From a beta proteobacterium L13 (lineage in GTDB: Bacteria > Pseudomonadota > Gammaproteobacteria > Burkholderiales > Chromobacteriaceae), in NCBI GenBank assembly GCA_000335715.1, contig AMYZ01000018.1, positions 24,111 through 88,110 of the forward strand: a stretch of DNA of 64,000 nucleotides, given 5' to 3'. This document shows, piece after piece, positions 1 through 9,244 of the stretch. The position numbers were made by a program, and so were the translations under genes. Position 1 is the first letter of the stretch. The number at the start of each line of letters is the position of its first letter. The notes under the pieces were generated by a model, which saw only the letters and a list, made by a program, of their open reading frames with translations, was not told where the DNA came from and made no database searches.

Positions 1-14
1 ATACCTGATGCTGG

Positions 15-28
15 GTCGTGTACACGAC
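15..28. repeat. Inverted repeat upstream of argG
   Basis: A perfect 14-base palindrome, GTCGTGTACACGAC, lies about 30 bases before the argG start and is extended by GGGT/ACCC on its outer side. It could be a leader hairpin, an operator, or the terminator stem of a gene to the left. It does not resemble an ArgR box. Confidence 0.4.
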
Positions 29-59
29 TGACCCGGCTTGTAGACTGAGAGAGAAGACG

Positions 60-1280
60 ATGGCAGACATCAATAAAGTGGTATTGGCCTATTCCGGTGG
101 CCTGGATACTTCGGTGATCCTGAAGTGGTTGCAAGACACTTATCAATGCGAAGTGGTGACCTTCACCGCCGACCTGGGCCAGGGCGAAGAGCTGGAGCCG
201 GCACGCCAGAAGGCGCTGCAGTTCGGCATCAAGCAGGAAAACATCTTCATCGATGACCTGCGCGAAGAGTTTGTACGCGACTTCGTGTTCCCGATGTTCC
301 GCGCCAACACCATTTACGAAGGCGAATACCTGCTGGGTACCTCCATCGCCCGCCCGCTGATCGCCAAACGCCAGATCGAAATCGCCAACCTGACCGGTGC
401 CGATGCGGTATCGCACGGCGCGACCGGCAAGGGTAACGACCAGGTGCGCTTCGAGCTGGGCTACTATGGCCTGAAGCCGGACGTAAAAGTGATTGCCCCA
501 TGGCGCGAGTGGGACCTGCTGTCCCGCGAAAAACTGCTGGCCTACGCCGAGAAAAACGGCATTCCGGTGGACATGAAGCACAAGAACGGTGGCGCGCCAT
601 ACTCCATGGACGCCAACCTGCTGCACATCTCCTTTGAAGGCCGCCATCTGGAAAACCCGTCCGCCGAGGCCGAAGAAGCCATGTGGCGCTGGACCGTGTC
701 GCCAGAAGCGGCACCGGATGAAGCCGAATACCTGGACGTAGAGTTCGAAAAAGGCGACATCGTCGCGCTGAACGGCGTACGCCTGGCAGCCCACGACGTG
801 CTGGCCAAGCTGAACGAGCTGGGTGGCAAGCACGGTATCGGCCGCCTGGATCTGGTGGAAAACCGTTACGTGGGCATGAAGTCCCGCGGCTGCTACGAAA
901 CCCCGGGCGGCACCATCATCCTGAAGGCGCACCGCGCGATCGAGTCCATTACCCTGGACCGCGAAGTAGCCCACCTGAAAGATGACCTGATGCCACGCTA
1001 CGCCAGCCTGATCTACAACGGCTACTGGTGGGCGCCGGAGCGCAAAGCACTGCAAACCCTGATCGACTACACCCAGCAAACCGTTAACGGCTGGGTACGC
1101 CTGAAGCTGTACAAGGGCAATGTGATCGTGGTGAGCCGCGACTCCAAAACCAACTCGCTGTTCGACATGAACATCGCCACCTTCGACGACGACGGCGGTG
1201 CTTACAACCAGGCCGACGCTGGCGGCTTCATCAAGCTGAACGCACTGCGCATGCGCATTGCCGGCCGCCTGAGCAAGTAA
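60..1280 (+). CDS. argG: Argininosuccinate synthase
   Basis: This enzyme joins citrulline and aspartate with ATP to make argininosuccinate in cytosolic arginine synthesis. The 406-residue product opens with the PP-loop ATP-binding motif [10 protein letters not shown] near residue 10, typical of the short (about 400 aa) ArgG type, and keeps family blocks such as [15 protein letters not shown] and YETPGGTI. The ATG at 60 is chosen because [14 protein letters not shown] is the normal family N-terminus and a GAGAGAAG ribosome site precedes it; an upstream in-frame ATG at 18 would add 14 unrelated residues. A strong terminator follows, so it looks monocistronic. Confidence 0.97.
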   Translation: MADINKVVLAYSGGLDTSVILKWLQDTYQCEVVTFTADLGQGEELEPARQKALQFGIKQENIFIDDLREEFVRDFVFPMFRANTIYEGEYLLGTSIARPLIAKRQIEIANLTGADAVSHGATGKGNDQVRFELGYYGLKPDVKVIAPWREWDLLSREKLLAYAEKNGIPVDMKHKNGGAPYSMDANLLHISFEGRHLENPSAEAEEAMWRWTVSPEAAPDEAEYLDVEFEKGDIVALNGVRLAAHDVLAKLNELGGKHGIGRLDLVENRYVGMKSRGCYETPGGTIILKAHRAIESITLDREVAHLKDDLMPRYASLIYNGYWWAPERKALQTLIDYTQQTVNGWVRLKLYKGNVIVVSRDSKTNSLFDMNIATFDDDGGAYNQADAGGFIKLNALRMRIAGRLSK

Positions 1281-1305
1281 GCCAATCGGTATCGATCTGT
1301 ACCAG

Positions 1306-1332
1306 CCGCACCCCATGGGGTGCGGTTTTTTA
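1306..1332 (+). terminator. Rho-independent terminator of argG
   Basis: The perfect palindrome CCGCACCCCATGGGGTGCGG (1306-1325) is followed by a run of T. It sits 25 bases after the argG stop. Confidence 0.9.
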
Positions 1333-1377
1333 TTACCGCTTCTATAATGGCGGCCAACCTTTTAGCGCAAAGACATC

Positions 1378-1581
1378 ATGAGCGAAGAACAATTTACCAA
1401 CTGGTCGATGGGCATCCTGCTGACCGGTCTGATCATTTTCATGGGTTTCATCATTTACGATCTGGGCAAGAAATCGAATGCCGGCAAAACCGGCATGATT
1501 GCGCTGTTCATTGTGCTGGGCTTCGGCGTGGTGGGCTTTGTGTTCAAGAACGTGCTGGTGGAGTTCATGCTGCTCAAATGA
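1378..1581 (+). CDS. DUF2788 family small membrane protein
   Basis: A 67-residue protein with two hydrophobic segments (about residues 11-27 and 39-62) separated by the basic loop DLGKKSNAGKTG. This layout matches the short two-helix DUF2788 proteins common in beta- and gammaproteobacteria, whose function is unknown. It should sit in the inner membrane. Its stop overlaps the start of the next gene (ATGA), so the two are probably translated together. The family call is from memory of the pattern. Confidence 0.75.
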   Translation: MSEEQFTNWSMGILLTGLIIFMGFIIYDLGKKSNAGKTGMIALFIVLGFGVVGFVFKNVLVEFMLLK

Positions 1582-2414
1582 GCGCTACGTCAACAATCAG
1601 TGAAGGCGCGCTGGCCAGCTGGGACGCCGCGCGCGGTTTCGGTTTTATCCGCCAGGCGGATGGCAGCCGGCTGTTTGCCCACGCCAGTGTGTTTGCCGGC
1701 GGCGTGTTGCCACAGCCGGGCGATACTGTGCAATACCGCCGTGGCCCAGGCCGCGATGGACGCCCGCAGGCTAGCTGGGCGCAGGTCAAAACCGCACGGC
1801 GGGATAGCGCACGGTGCAAAGGCGTGCTGCAGCATTGGGACGATGCGCGCGGTTTCGGTTTTATCGATACAGAAGATGGCCAGTCGCTGTTCGTGCACGT
1901 GTCGGCCTTTCCCGTATCGCCCAGGCGCCCGCTGCCCGGGGAAGAGGTGTATTACAAGGCAGGCCATAACGAGCAGGGCAAGCCGGTAGCGGTATGGGCC
2001 AACCATGCCACTTTGCCAGGCCTGCAGGTGCTGGCCAGCCTCAAGACTGACCGTCGCCCGCGGCCATGGGCGGCCGGTGTAATGGTGCTGATGTTGGCCG
2101 CATTGTGGCTGGCGGGCAGGGTAGCCACCTGGGTGCCGGCGGCGTATGGCCTGCTGAGCGTATTGCTGTTTCTGGCTTATGGCCGCGACAAGCACGCGGC
2201 GCAGCGCCAGCTGTGGCGCACGCCGGAAAGTACGCTGCACGCATTGGCGCTGCTAGGCGGCTGGCCGGGAGCGGCGCTGGCGCAGTACGTGTTCAACCAT
2301 AAGTCCACTAAACCCGCGTTTCGTCGCTACTACTGGCTAAGCGTGGCATTGAATGTGGCCGGCCTGGCCTGGCTTGCGGGCCATGGCCTGCTGACTGCGG
2401 CCAACTTCGGCTAG
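1578..2414 (+). CDS. Double cold-shock domain protein fused to DUF1294 membrane domain
   Basis: The 278-residue product has two cold-shock-like domains in tandem (about residues 8-68 and 75-140), each with an RNP1-like ARGFGFI and an RNP2-like LF(A/V)H(A/V)S motif, followed by a DUF1294 region with several membrane helices (about 155-275). Most such proteins carry one CSD, so the tandem pair is slightly unusual. The family links nucleic-acid binding to the inner membrane, but no precise role is established. The start ATG at 1578 overlaps the previous stop. An open frame extends to 1320 but its translation shows no family similarity. Confidence 0.85.
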   Translation: MSATSTISEGALASWDAARGFGFIRQADGSRLFAHASVFAGGVLPQPGDTVQYRRGPGRDGRPQASWAQVKTARRDSARCKGVLQHWDDARGFGFIDTEDGQSLFVHVSAFPVSPRRPLPGEEVYYKAGHNEQGKPVAVWANHATLPGLQVLASLKTDRRPRPWAAGVMVLMLAALWLAGRVATWVPAAYGLLSVLLFLAYGRDKHAAQRQLWRTPESTLHALALLGGWPGAALAQYVFNHKSTKPAFRRYYWLSVALNVAGLAWLAGHGLLTAANFG

Positions 2415-2446
2415 AATACGCGCCATAACACGAAAGGAAGGGCGAT

Positions 2447-2947
2447 ATGCCATCGTTTGACATTGTGTCCGAAGTGGACAAAATCGAAGTACGCAACGCG
2501 GTAGACCAATCCAACAAGGAAGTGTCCACCCGCTATGACTTCAAGGGTAGCGATGCCCGTATCGAAACCGGCGACAAGACGCTGACCCTGTTCGCAGACA
2601 GCGAATTCCAGCTGGACCAGGTAAACGATATCCTGGTGGCCAAACTGGCCAAGCGCGGTGTGGACGTGCGCTGCATGGAATACGGCAAGCTGGAAAAGGT
2701 GAGCGGCAACAAGGTGAAGAAAGTGCTGACCGTGAAGGAAGGCCTGGAAACCGACCTGGCCAAGAAAATCGTCAAGCTCATCAAGGACAGCAAGCTGAAA
2801 GTGCAGGCCAGCATCCAGGGTGAAGCAGTACGTGTGTCTGGCGCCAAGCGTGACATGTTGCAAGACGTGATTGCGCTGATGCGCAAGGAAATTGCCGGTG
2901 ATATGGAAAATGGTTTCCCGCTGCAGTTCAACAACTTCCGCGATTGA
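2447..2947 (+). CDS. yajQ: YajQ family nucleotide-binding protein
   Basis: 166 residues beginning [11 protein letters not shown], the hallmark start of the YajQ/UPF0234 family, with the conserved NRDVST-like segment seen here as [13 protein letters not shown]. The family has two RNA-recognition-like folds. Some members bind c-di-GMP or tRNA/GTP, and in Xanthomonas YajQ acts as a c-di-GMP effector; whether this copy does so is inference. It lies among several c-di-GMP genes. A GAAAGGAAGGG ribosome site precedes the ATG and a terminator follows. Confidence 0.93.
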   Translation: MPSFDIVSEVDKIEVRNAVDQSNKEVSTRYDFKGSDARIETGDKTLTLFADSEFQLDQVNDILVAKLAKRGVDVRCMEYGKLEKVSGNKVKKVLTVKEGLETDLAKKIVKLIKDSKLKVQASIQGEAVRVSGAKRDMLQDVIALMRKEIAGDMENGFPLQFNNFRD

Positions 2948-2992
2948 TGCCGTAGCCCTGCCACGTTGATAAACGTTGGCCGCAAGCACGAG

Positions 2993-3022
2993 ACAAGGCC
3001 GCTGCTGATGCAGCGGCCTTGT
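2993..3022. terminator. Bidirectional terminator between yajQ and the GST gene
   Basis: A 13-bp perfect stem ACAAGGCCGCTGC / GCAGCGGCCTTGT with a TGAT loop lies between two convergent genes. A GTTGGCCGC word lies just upstream (2975-2983). The T-tract is weak on both sides. Confidence 0.75.
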
Positions 3023-3034
3023 GCTTTGTGTTAC

Positions 3035-3883
3035 TTAGCGATCGAGATCAGCGGCGCTGTGGCGTTCGGCCAGCTGTTCGGCTTCGTCGCCCCAGGTGCG
3101 GTTCACGCGGCGGCCACGTTGTACCGCCGGGCGCTCGGCGATCTCGCGTGCCCAGCGTTGCACGTGCGGGTAGTCGTCTACCTGCAGGAACTCGGCAGCG
3201 CCGTACAGCTGCCCCAGCACCAGCGCGCCGTACCACGGCCAGACTGCGATATCGGCAATGCTGTAGCTGCTGCCACCCAGATAAGGGCTTTCCGCCAGGC
3301 GGCGGTTCAGTACGTCCAGCTGGCGCTTGGCTTCCATGCTGAAGCGGTCGATGGCGTATTCGATTTTTACCGGCGCGTACTGGTAAAAGTGGCCGAAACC
3401 CCCGCCCAGATACGGCGCGCTACCCATCTGCCAGAATAGCCAGTTCAGCGTTTCGGTGCGGCTGGCTACGTCCTGCGGCAGGAGCGCGCCAAACTTCTCG
3501 GCCAGGTACAGCAGGATGGCGCCGGACTCGAACACGCGTACCGGTTGCTCGCTGCTGTGGTCCATCAGTGCCGGGATCTTGCTGTTGGGGTTAACCTCGA
3601 CAAAACCACTGCCGAACTGGTCGCCCTGTTGAATGCGGATCAGCCAGGCATCGTACTCGGCGCCGCTCTTGCCCAGCGCCAGTAGCTCTTCCAGCATGAT
3701 GGTGACTTTCACGCCATTGGGTGTGGCCAGCGAGTACAGCTGCAGCGGGTGTTCGCCGCGTGGCAGTGGCTGCTCGTGGGTGGGGCCGGCAATGGGGCGG
3801 TTGATATTGGCAAACTGGCCGCCGTTGGCCTGTTTCCATTCCCAGATGCGTGGCGGGGTGTATTGCGTGGTGGCTTCGCTCAT
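3035..3883 (-). CDS. Glutathione S-transferase family protein, YghU type
   Basis: The 282-residue product has a thioredoxin-like N-terminal domain with PNGVKVTIMLEE and an all-alpha GST C-terminal domain (WQMGSAPYLGGGFGHF). The N-terminal extension with ANINRPIAGPTHE and the length match YghU-like disulfide-bond oxidoreductases, which bind two glutathiones. The cytosolic enzyme reduces peroxides and disulfides. The start at 3883 is chosen because MSEATTQYTPP is family-like and a GGAGCG site precedes it; a longer start at 3907 adds eight residues. It converges on yajQ. Confidence 0.88.
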   Translation of the reverse strand: MSEATTQYTPPRIWEWKQANGGQFANINRPIAGPTHEQPLPRGEHPLQLYSLATPNGVKVTIMLEELLALGKSGAEYDAWLIRIQQGDQFGSGFVEVNPNSKIPALMDHSSEQPVRVFESGAILLYLAEKFGALLPQDVASRTETLNWLFWQMGSAPYLGGGFGHFYQYAPVKIEYAIDRFSMEAKRQLDVLNRRLAESPYLGGSSYSIADIAVWPWYGALVLGQLYGAAEFLQVDDYPHVQRWAREIAERPAVQRGRRVNRTWGDEAEQLAERHSAADLDR

Positions 3884-3985
3884 GAAACGCTCCGTGTCTG
3901 GCTGCACTGGGCAGCGGCAAGGTTGGCCGCAAGAAGTGCGGGCATGCAGTGTAGATGGGGTGCGCGTGGCTGGATTAAAGCTGCC

Positions 3986-5200
3986 TTATCTGCCTGTCAG
4001 CAGAACACACTGTGCAATAGCTGCATCATCCATAGGCAGTTGGCTGGCTGGCTGTGGTGCTGTTACCACGCAGTTTCGCCCCAGGCGCTTGGCCTGGTAC
4101 ATGGCTTCATCGGCACGGTGCAGCAGGCTGTCCGGTTTTTCGGGGGGCTGCCAGCCTGCGACCCCGATGCTGGTGGTCAGCGACAGGGCGGCGCCAGCGT
4201 ATTGCAGCGGCTGCGCTTCGATGGCTTGGCGTAGCCGGTTGGCAATATGTTCGGCCTCTTGCTGGGTAGCATTGGGCAAGACGATGGCAAACTCTTCTCC
4301 GCCCATGCGCCCCAGAATATCCCCCTCGCGCAAGCAGTCTTGCGCCACCCGCACCACGTGGCGTAATGCATCGTCGCCACGCTGGTGGCCCCAGGTGTCA
4401 TTGATACGCTTGAAGTGGTCCAGGTCGATGAGCAAAACCGACACCGGGAAGGCGAGCCGGGATGCATAAAGCGTGGCTTTTTCCAGCGTGGACATAAACG
4501 CGCGCCGGTTGTAGGCGCCGGTTAGCGGGTCGCGGTCCGCCATCTGTTTTAGTGCCAGGGTGACCTGTTCGTTGGCCAGCATCACCACGCAGAAGCCCAG
4601 CAATACCAGCGCAACGATCGCTTCGATAACGACCAAATGAGACACCACCAATATTTGCTCGCTATTGAACAGGCCGTTGCGGCCAACCTGGAACAGCCAG
4701 GGCCGCGACAGTAAAAACACGCCGTGGCCACCGCAGCAGAGTGCGTACAGATAGCGGGCCGGATACAGGCCAGGGCCACCGCGCGCCATGGTGCGTGCGC
4801 TGAGTAAAAACAGTATGCCCAGTACGGTACTGAGGATCAGAAAGCGCAAACCCTGATTTGGCTGTATCAGGGTGAAGTACATGCCGGTAGCCAATAGCAT
4901 GCCCATGGCACTCAAGCCTGCTGAATGGGGCAGACGCTGAAGATTCAGGTAGCGGCGGCAGGCCAGCAGATTAATCCATGCCAGCAAGAAATTTGACAGC
5001 TGGGTAAAAACCACCGATAGCCATTCTGGCGCGTAGTCATGCCATAGCAGATTCAGACAGATGGGCAGGCCACAGGCAAAAGCCAGCGTCCATGCTTTCA
5101 GCCCGGCAATGCGCGGGTTCATTCGCCAGGCAGCCAGTAGCATCACGGTCATGATGAGCATCAAGATGGCGGCGATGGCAACAAGAGTGGGGCTATGCAA
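3986..5200 (-). CDS. Membrane-bound diguanylate cyclase (GGDEF)
   Basis: 404 residues. The N-terminal half (about 1-210) is hydrophobic, with six or so helices forming an unassigned membrane sensor. The C-terminal GGDEF domain carries the active signature GGEEF (residues 300-304), the metal and substrate segment LLIDLDHFKRINDTWGH, and an I-site RxxD (291-294) at the normal five-residue distance, so feedback inhibition by c-di-GMP is expected. It condenses two GTP into c-di-GMP. It is transcribed divergently from the EAL gene, so opposing activities share one intergenic region. Confidence 0.93.
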   Translation of the reverse strand: MHSPTLVAIAAILMLIMTVMLLAAWRMNPRIAGLKAWTLAFACGLPICLNLLWHDYAPEWLSVVFTQLSNFLLAWINLLACRRYLNLQRLPHSAGLSAMGMLLATGMYFTLIQPNQGLRFLILSTVLGILFLLSARTMARGGPGLYPARYLYALCCGGHGVFLLSRPWLFQVGRNGLFNSEQILVVSHLVVIEAIVALVLLGFCVVMLANEQVTLALKQMADRDPLTGAYNRRAFMSTLEKATLYASRLAFPVSVLLIDLDHFKRINDTWGHQRGDDALRHVVRVAQDCLREGDILGRMGGEEFAIVLPNATQQEAEHIANRLRQAIEAQPLQYAGAALSLTTSIGVAGWQPPEKPDSLLHRADEAMYQAKRLGRNCVVTAPQPASQLPMDDAAIAQCVLLTGR

Positions 5201-5567
5201 AAAATAGTATCCAGGCTAGGGGTGGGGCGGAGGTGCCTGACTCGGCTCATCGCATTATATGCGGGCTCGGTATCGCCGTGGCAATCTATGGAAATGGAAA
5301 ATCACCATATATACCAATGGCTTGAAGGTGGCCGATGGCTGCTTGGGCGCAGGCGGGCTTGCTCTGCTATGACTTAAATAATGCAGGCGGCCATTCTCAC
5401 AGGGGGATAAGGTGAAAATCCTCGCTTGGGTTGTGGATGTGAATCCGCTAAAATGGCAAATTGATTATCAATAAGTGCTTTATTTTAAACATGTAATGAA
5501 GTTATCAGGCTGTGCTGTACGGCTAGCCCCATGGATAGCTGCGCTACTTCACTTGTCCTTTTGATAT
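5201..5567. other. Divergent intergenic region, no gene seen
   Basis: 367 bases between the GGDEF cyclase and the EAL phosphodiesterase. AT-rich stretches near 5455-5505 could hold promoters. I compared the segment around 5400-5430 with c-di-GMP, FMN and cobalamin riboswitch cores and saw no convincing match. Confidence 0.5.
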
Positions 5568-7088
5568 ATGCACATGAAGACAGTTTCCCTGCGGCGCTGG
5601 CTGCAACGCTACACCCCCTTGCTGGCTGCCTTGCTTGTGTTGCTATCTGGCAGCCTGCTGGTGTTGTTGATGGCCCGCAATGTATTGCTGGAAGAAGGGC
5701 AAGCGTCGGCCAGGCTGGTACACGACAGGCTCAAAAGCACGCTGGACAGTTTCGCCTTGCAGTCCATGCCGAGCCTGCAGCGTGTGGCTTTGCATTGCCC
5801 GGCCTTTATCTACAATGCCCGCCTGCTGGCTTTGCATAACCCGTATATCCGCTCGATCAGCCTGGGGGATGCGGATGGCCGCACCATACGCTGCAGTACG
5901 ATAACGGGTAGCAAGCCGCAGCCATTGCCACCCCGCCAAACCTCGCTACGCTTCCTCTATCTGCCTAATAGCCCGCTGGTACCCAATACTTCGGTACTGG
6001 TATTGCAGCTACCACTGGCGGGCAAGCAACTGTATTTCGGTATCAACCGGCTATTACTCAACGCCATTTTCCCGACGCGGTCCGAGTACCTGGAAACCTA
6101 TGTCACGCTGGGGCGTTACAAGCTTAATGCGGTGGCCGTGCTGGATGACAAGCCGCGCATCCACCATACCGTAGCGACCAATCCTTATTTTTCGGTAGGT
6201 TTTGCTTACACTTGGTCGAGCTTTATCCGCTACGTGGTTTACCACTATTTGGCTTACTGGCTGCTGGTGGTGGTGCTGGCGGTGCTGGTATTCCAGCTCT
6301 TAGTCAGGCTGCTGGCTAGCGAAGCCCGACTGTGCGGCAAGATAAGCCAGGGCCTGGCGCGGGGGCAGTTTCATGCCTTCATCCAGCCTGTGTTCACGCG
6401 CGAGGGGGTGTTGTCCGGTGGAGAGGTGCTGATACGCTGGATACACCCGAAAGACGGTTTTATCCCGCCAGATGTGTTCATCAAGGCGGCAGAACATAGC
6501 GGGCAGATCAACAAACTGTTCAGTGTGCTGGTGCAGCAGCTGCTTGCCACGCTAGGCCGCCCCGGCGTACGGTTACCGATAGGTTTTCACCTGGGGCTGA
6601 ATATCAGTGCACCGCAGCTGGCCCAGCCCGCCTTGCTGACGGACTGCCATGCGCTGATGGCCATGCTGGCGCCGCAGCAAGGGGTGCTGGTGCTGGAGCT
6701 GACTGAACGGGTGGAAATACCGGATAACGCCGCGTGCTACGGGGTGCTGAACCAGCTAAAGAGCGAGGGGGCACGCATTGCCATTGATGACTTTGGCACC
6801 GGCCATTCATCGCTGATCTACCTGACACGCATGCAGGTAGACTGCCTCAAGATAGACAAGAGCTTTGTCGACCTTATTGCCGAAGGCAGTCGTACCGATA
6901 TTGTCGACAATGTGATCGACCTGGCGCGCCGGCTGGGCATGATAACGGTGGCCGAGGGGGTGGAAACGGCCTATCAGCAAGCCTATCTGCAGCAGATGGG
7001 GGTGGACATGTTGCAAGGCTATTATTTCGCCCGCCCCATGCCGCTAGCCGACTTTGTACGCCAGTACCTGCCGCAGCGGCCGGCCTAG
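5568..7088 (+). CDS. CSS-motif EAL-domain c-di-GMP phosphodiesterase
   Basis: 506 residues: a membrane helix (about 15-36), a periplasmic CSS-type sensor with cysteines in LHCPAF and IRCSTITG, a second helix (about 220-245), then an EAL domain. The domain keeps ELTERVEI, IDDFGTGHSSL, LKIDKSFV, AEGVET and GYYFARPM, so hydrolysis of c-di-GMP to pGpG is likely. The signature is EVL rather than EAL; the catalytic glutamate is kept. In E. coli CSS-EAL enzymes the periplasmic cysteines report redox state. The ribosome site is weak, and the ATG at 5574 is an alternative start. Confidence 0.9.
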   Translation: MHMKTVSLRRWLQRYTPLLAALLVLLSGSLLVLLMARNVLLEEGQASARLVHDRLKSTLDSFALQSMPSLQRVALHCPAFIYNARLLALHNPYIRSISLGDADGRTIRCSTITGSKPQPLPPRQTSLRFLYLPNSPLVPNTSVLVLQLPLAGKQLYFGINRLLLNAIFPTRSEYLETYVTLGRYKLNAVAVLDDKPRIHHTVATNPYFSVGFAYTWSSFIRYVVYHYLAYWLLVVVLAVLVFQLLVRLLASEARLCGKISQGLARGQFHAFIQPVFTREGVLSGGEVLIRWIHPKDGFIPPDVFIKAAEHSGQINKLFSVLVQQLLATLGRPGVRLPIGFHLGLNISAPQLAQPALLTDCHALMAMLAPQQGVLVLELTERVEIPDNAACYGVLNQLKSEGARIAIDDFGTGHSSLIYLTRMQVDCLKIDKSFVDLIAEGSRTDIVDNVIDLARRLGMITVAEGVETAYQQAYLQQMGVDMLQGYYFARPMPLADFVRQYLPQRPA

Positions 7089-7091
7089 GCA

Positions 7092-7793
7092 CTAATCACC
7101 CAGATCAAACACCAGCACTTCGGCCTGTTGCCCGTGGCTGAAGTGCAATTGGTGCTCCCCCGCGACTTTCAGCGCATCTCCACCTTCCAGCTGTTCACCA
7201 TTTACCTGCAGCGACCCGCTGATCAGGTGTACATAAGCCTTGCGCTGCGGGTCTAGCGCCAGTGTGGCCTGTTCCTGCCCGTCAAACAGGCCGGCATACA
7301 GCCTGGCATCGGCGTGTACCTGTACGGCGTGCTCGCCACCTGCCGGGCTGGCAATCAGGCATAGTTGGCCGCGTTTGCTGGCAGACGGTACGGCTTTCTG
7401 CTCGTAACCGGGTGCCATGCCGCTGCTGTGCGGGTAGAGCCATATCTGCAGAAAATGTGTGGTGGTGCTGTGCTCATGGTTGAACTCGCTATGCACTACC
7501 CCGGTGCCGGCACTCATGCGCTGCACTTCACCCGGGTGGATGGTGCTGCGGTTACCCAGGCTGTCTTCATGAGCCAGGGCACCGGCCAGCACATAGCTGA
7601 TGATTTCCATGTCACGGTGCTGGTGGCGGCCAAAGCCTTCGCCTGCAGCCACACGGTCATCATTGATGACGCGCAGGTTCCCCCAGCCCATATGCGCAGG
7701 GTCGTGATAGCCGGCAAAAGAGAAACTGTGGAAGCTCTCCAGCCAGCCATGGTGGGCATGGCCGCGCTCGGCGGCAGGGCGTTTGATCAGCAT
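7092..7793 (-). CDS. Pirin family protein (YhhW-like)
   Basis: 233 residues in two cupin halves. The metal-binding residues sit in GFGRHQHRDMEIISYVL and the later HSEFNH, as in YhhW-type pirins with quercetin dioxygenase activity in vitro. The start at 7793 is set by an excellent AAGGAGG site six bases before the ATG; a longer reading from 7829 has none. It converges on the EAL gene with only three bases between stop codons. Its physiological substrate is unknown. Confidence 0.9.
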   Translation of the reverse strand: MLIKRPAAERGHAHHGWLESFHSFSFAGYHDPAHMGWGNLRVINDDRVAAGEGFGRHQHRDMEIISYVLAGALAHEDSLGNRSTIHPGEVQRMSAGTGVVHSEFNHEHSTTTHFLQIWLYPHSSGMAPGYEQKAVPSASKRGQLCLIASPAGGEHAVQVHADARLYAGLFDGQEQATLALDPQRKAYVHLISGSLQVNGEQLEGGDALKVAGEHQLHFSHGQQAEVLVFDLGD

Positions 7794-7897
7794 GATGCCT
7801 CCTTGGTTAGTGGCATCATTGTGACGCACTGTGCGCGCTGCTACCGCGAAAAAAGCTGACGGGATGGGTCGGTTTTTTTGAAGCGGCGCCCGCCGTC

Positions 7898-8953
7898 TCA
7901 GGCCTGCCCGGCGGAGCCTGCGCGGCGCAGTAGCCGACTGTGATCGATGATATCCGCCGCGCGGGCGCGTAGTTGGCCGCAGCCGCCGTCTACATCCTGC
8001 CCGGCAGAGTCGCGTACCTTGGTGAGCACGCCATGGCTGTGCAGATAACGGCGCATGGCGTTGATGGCTTCTGCCGCTGGCCGCTGGTAGTGATCGCCTT
8101 CCACGCTGTTGTACGGAATCAGGTTCAGCAAGCCAAAGCGGCCTTTCAGCAAGCGGATGATGCCGTCCATTTCTTGCTGGCTATCGTTTACGCCGGCCAG
8201 CAGCGTCCACTGGTACTGGATAGGGTAGCCCACCTGGCGCGCATAGGCGTCGCCCAGCGCTACCAGCTCGGCCGGCTCGTAGCGTGGCGCGCGGGGTAGC
8301 AGGCGCGCCCGTACCGCGGCATCGCTACTGTGCAGTGACAAAGCCAGCGCTGGCTTGACCTGCATCTGCGGCAGGCGCTCGAATACCCGCGGGTCGCCTA
8401 CGGTAGACAACACCAGGTTCTTGTGGCCGATATTGCCGTCGGTACCCAGCCAGTGAATGGCCTCCAGCACATTGTCCAGATTATGGGCCGGCTCGCCCAT
8501 GCCCATGAATACCACCTTCTTTACCGGGCGCAGCCGCCGCGCCAGCACGACTTGCGCCACGATTTCGGCGCTGCCCAGCTGGCGTAGCAAGCCACTCTTC
8601 CCCGTCATGCAAAACGTACACCCCACGGCACAGCCCACCTGGCTGGACACACACAGCCCGTCGCGGGGCAATAGCACGCTTTCCACACGCTGCTCGTCCG
8701 CCAGCGCGACCAATAAACGCAGCGAACCATCGGCGCCAGGGTGTTGTGACTCGATACGCGCCAGCGCTTCGACTTGCGCGGTAATGGCCGGCAGCCCCTC
8801 GCGCACCGGCAGCGGGAAGTAATGCTCGCTTTTTTGGTGGCGCGTGCCGCTATCCAGTGGCAAGCCTTTTAGCCAGGCACGGTTGATACGGCCTATGTGA
8901 CAGGGGCGGGCGCCAATGGCGGCCAACTGCTGGTGCAAATCCTGGATACGCAT
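7898..8953 (-). CDS. RlmN/Cfr family radical SAM RNA methyltransferase
   Basis: 351 residues with the 4Fe-4S motif CAVGCTFC, GMGEP, the SAM-binding segment LSTVG and the late cysteine in GGCGQL that forms the transient methyl-cysteine adduct in RlmN/Cfr. The family methylates an adenosine of 23S rRNA (C2 of A2503 for RlmN). The sequence around the cluster (MTGKSGLLRQL) differs from classic RlmN, so this may be a paralogue rather than the main RlmN. The ATG at 8953 begins MRIQDLHQQL as expected; the open frame runs on to 9094 without family similarity. Confidence 0.85.
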   Translation of the reverse strand: MRIQDLHQQLAAIGARPCHIGRINRAWLKGLPLDSGTRHQKSEHYFPLPVREGLPAITAQVEALARIESQHPGADGSLRLLVALADEQRVESVLLPRDGLCVSSQVGCAVGCTFCMTGKSGLLRQLGSAEIVAQVVLARRLRPVKKVVFMGMGEPAHNLDNVLEAIHWLGTDGNIGHKNLVLSTVGDPRVFERLPQMQVKPALALSLHSSDAAVRARLLPRAPRYEPAELVALGDAYARQVGYPIQYQWTLLAGVNDSQQEMDGIIRLLKGRFGLLNLIPYNSVEGDHYQRPAAEAINAMRRYLHSHGVLTKVRDSAGQDVDGGCGQLRARAADIIDHSRLLRRAGSAGQA

Positions 8954-9113
8954 GGGTGTTTCGGCATGGCAGCGGCCCGATGGCTCGCTGGAGTAATAAA
9001 GGCGCACAGGGTACCGCAAGGCAGAGAGGGTGAGCCAGTCATGGCGCTGTCGCCGCGCAACCGGGGCGGGCGTTAGCCTGTGCGCATGACGCACTTGTGC
9101 ATTGCAATGTCAT

Positions 9114-9127
9114 TTGATCTGGATCAA
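9114..9127. promoter_or_regulatory. FNR/Anr-type binding box
   Basis: TTGATCTGGATCAA is a perfect match to the TTGAT-N4-ATCAA consensus. Its centre lies about 41 bases before a start point predicted from TAGAAT (9149-9154), the class II activator position, facing the HD-GYP gene at 9245. It is also about 165 bases from the divergent RlmN-like gene. Confidence 0.75.
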
Positions 9128-9244
9128 GTCTGCACAATACTTGCTCATTAGAATGGCAAACATTATAAAAATAGCGTCTTTATTAAACCGTTTGCTTTCA
9201 AGTGCGTCAATAGTAAACAACACAGAACTTCACTTTAAATAAAG

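Noticed and set aside
5400..5470. Riboswitch before the EAL gene
   Set aside because: GGTGAAAATCC superficially recalls riboswitch cores but the flanking conserved elements of c-di-GMP, FMN or cobalamin types are absent.
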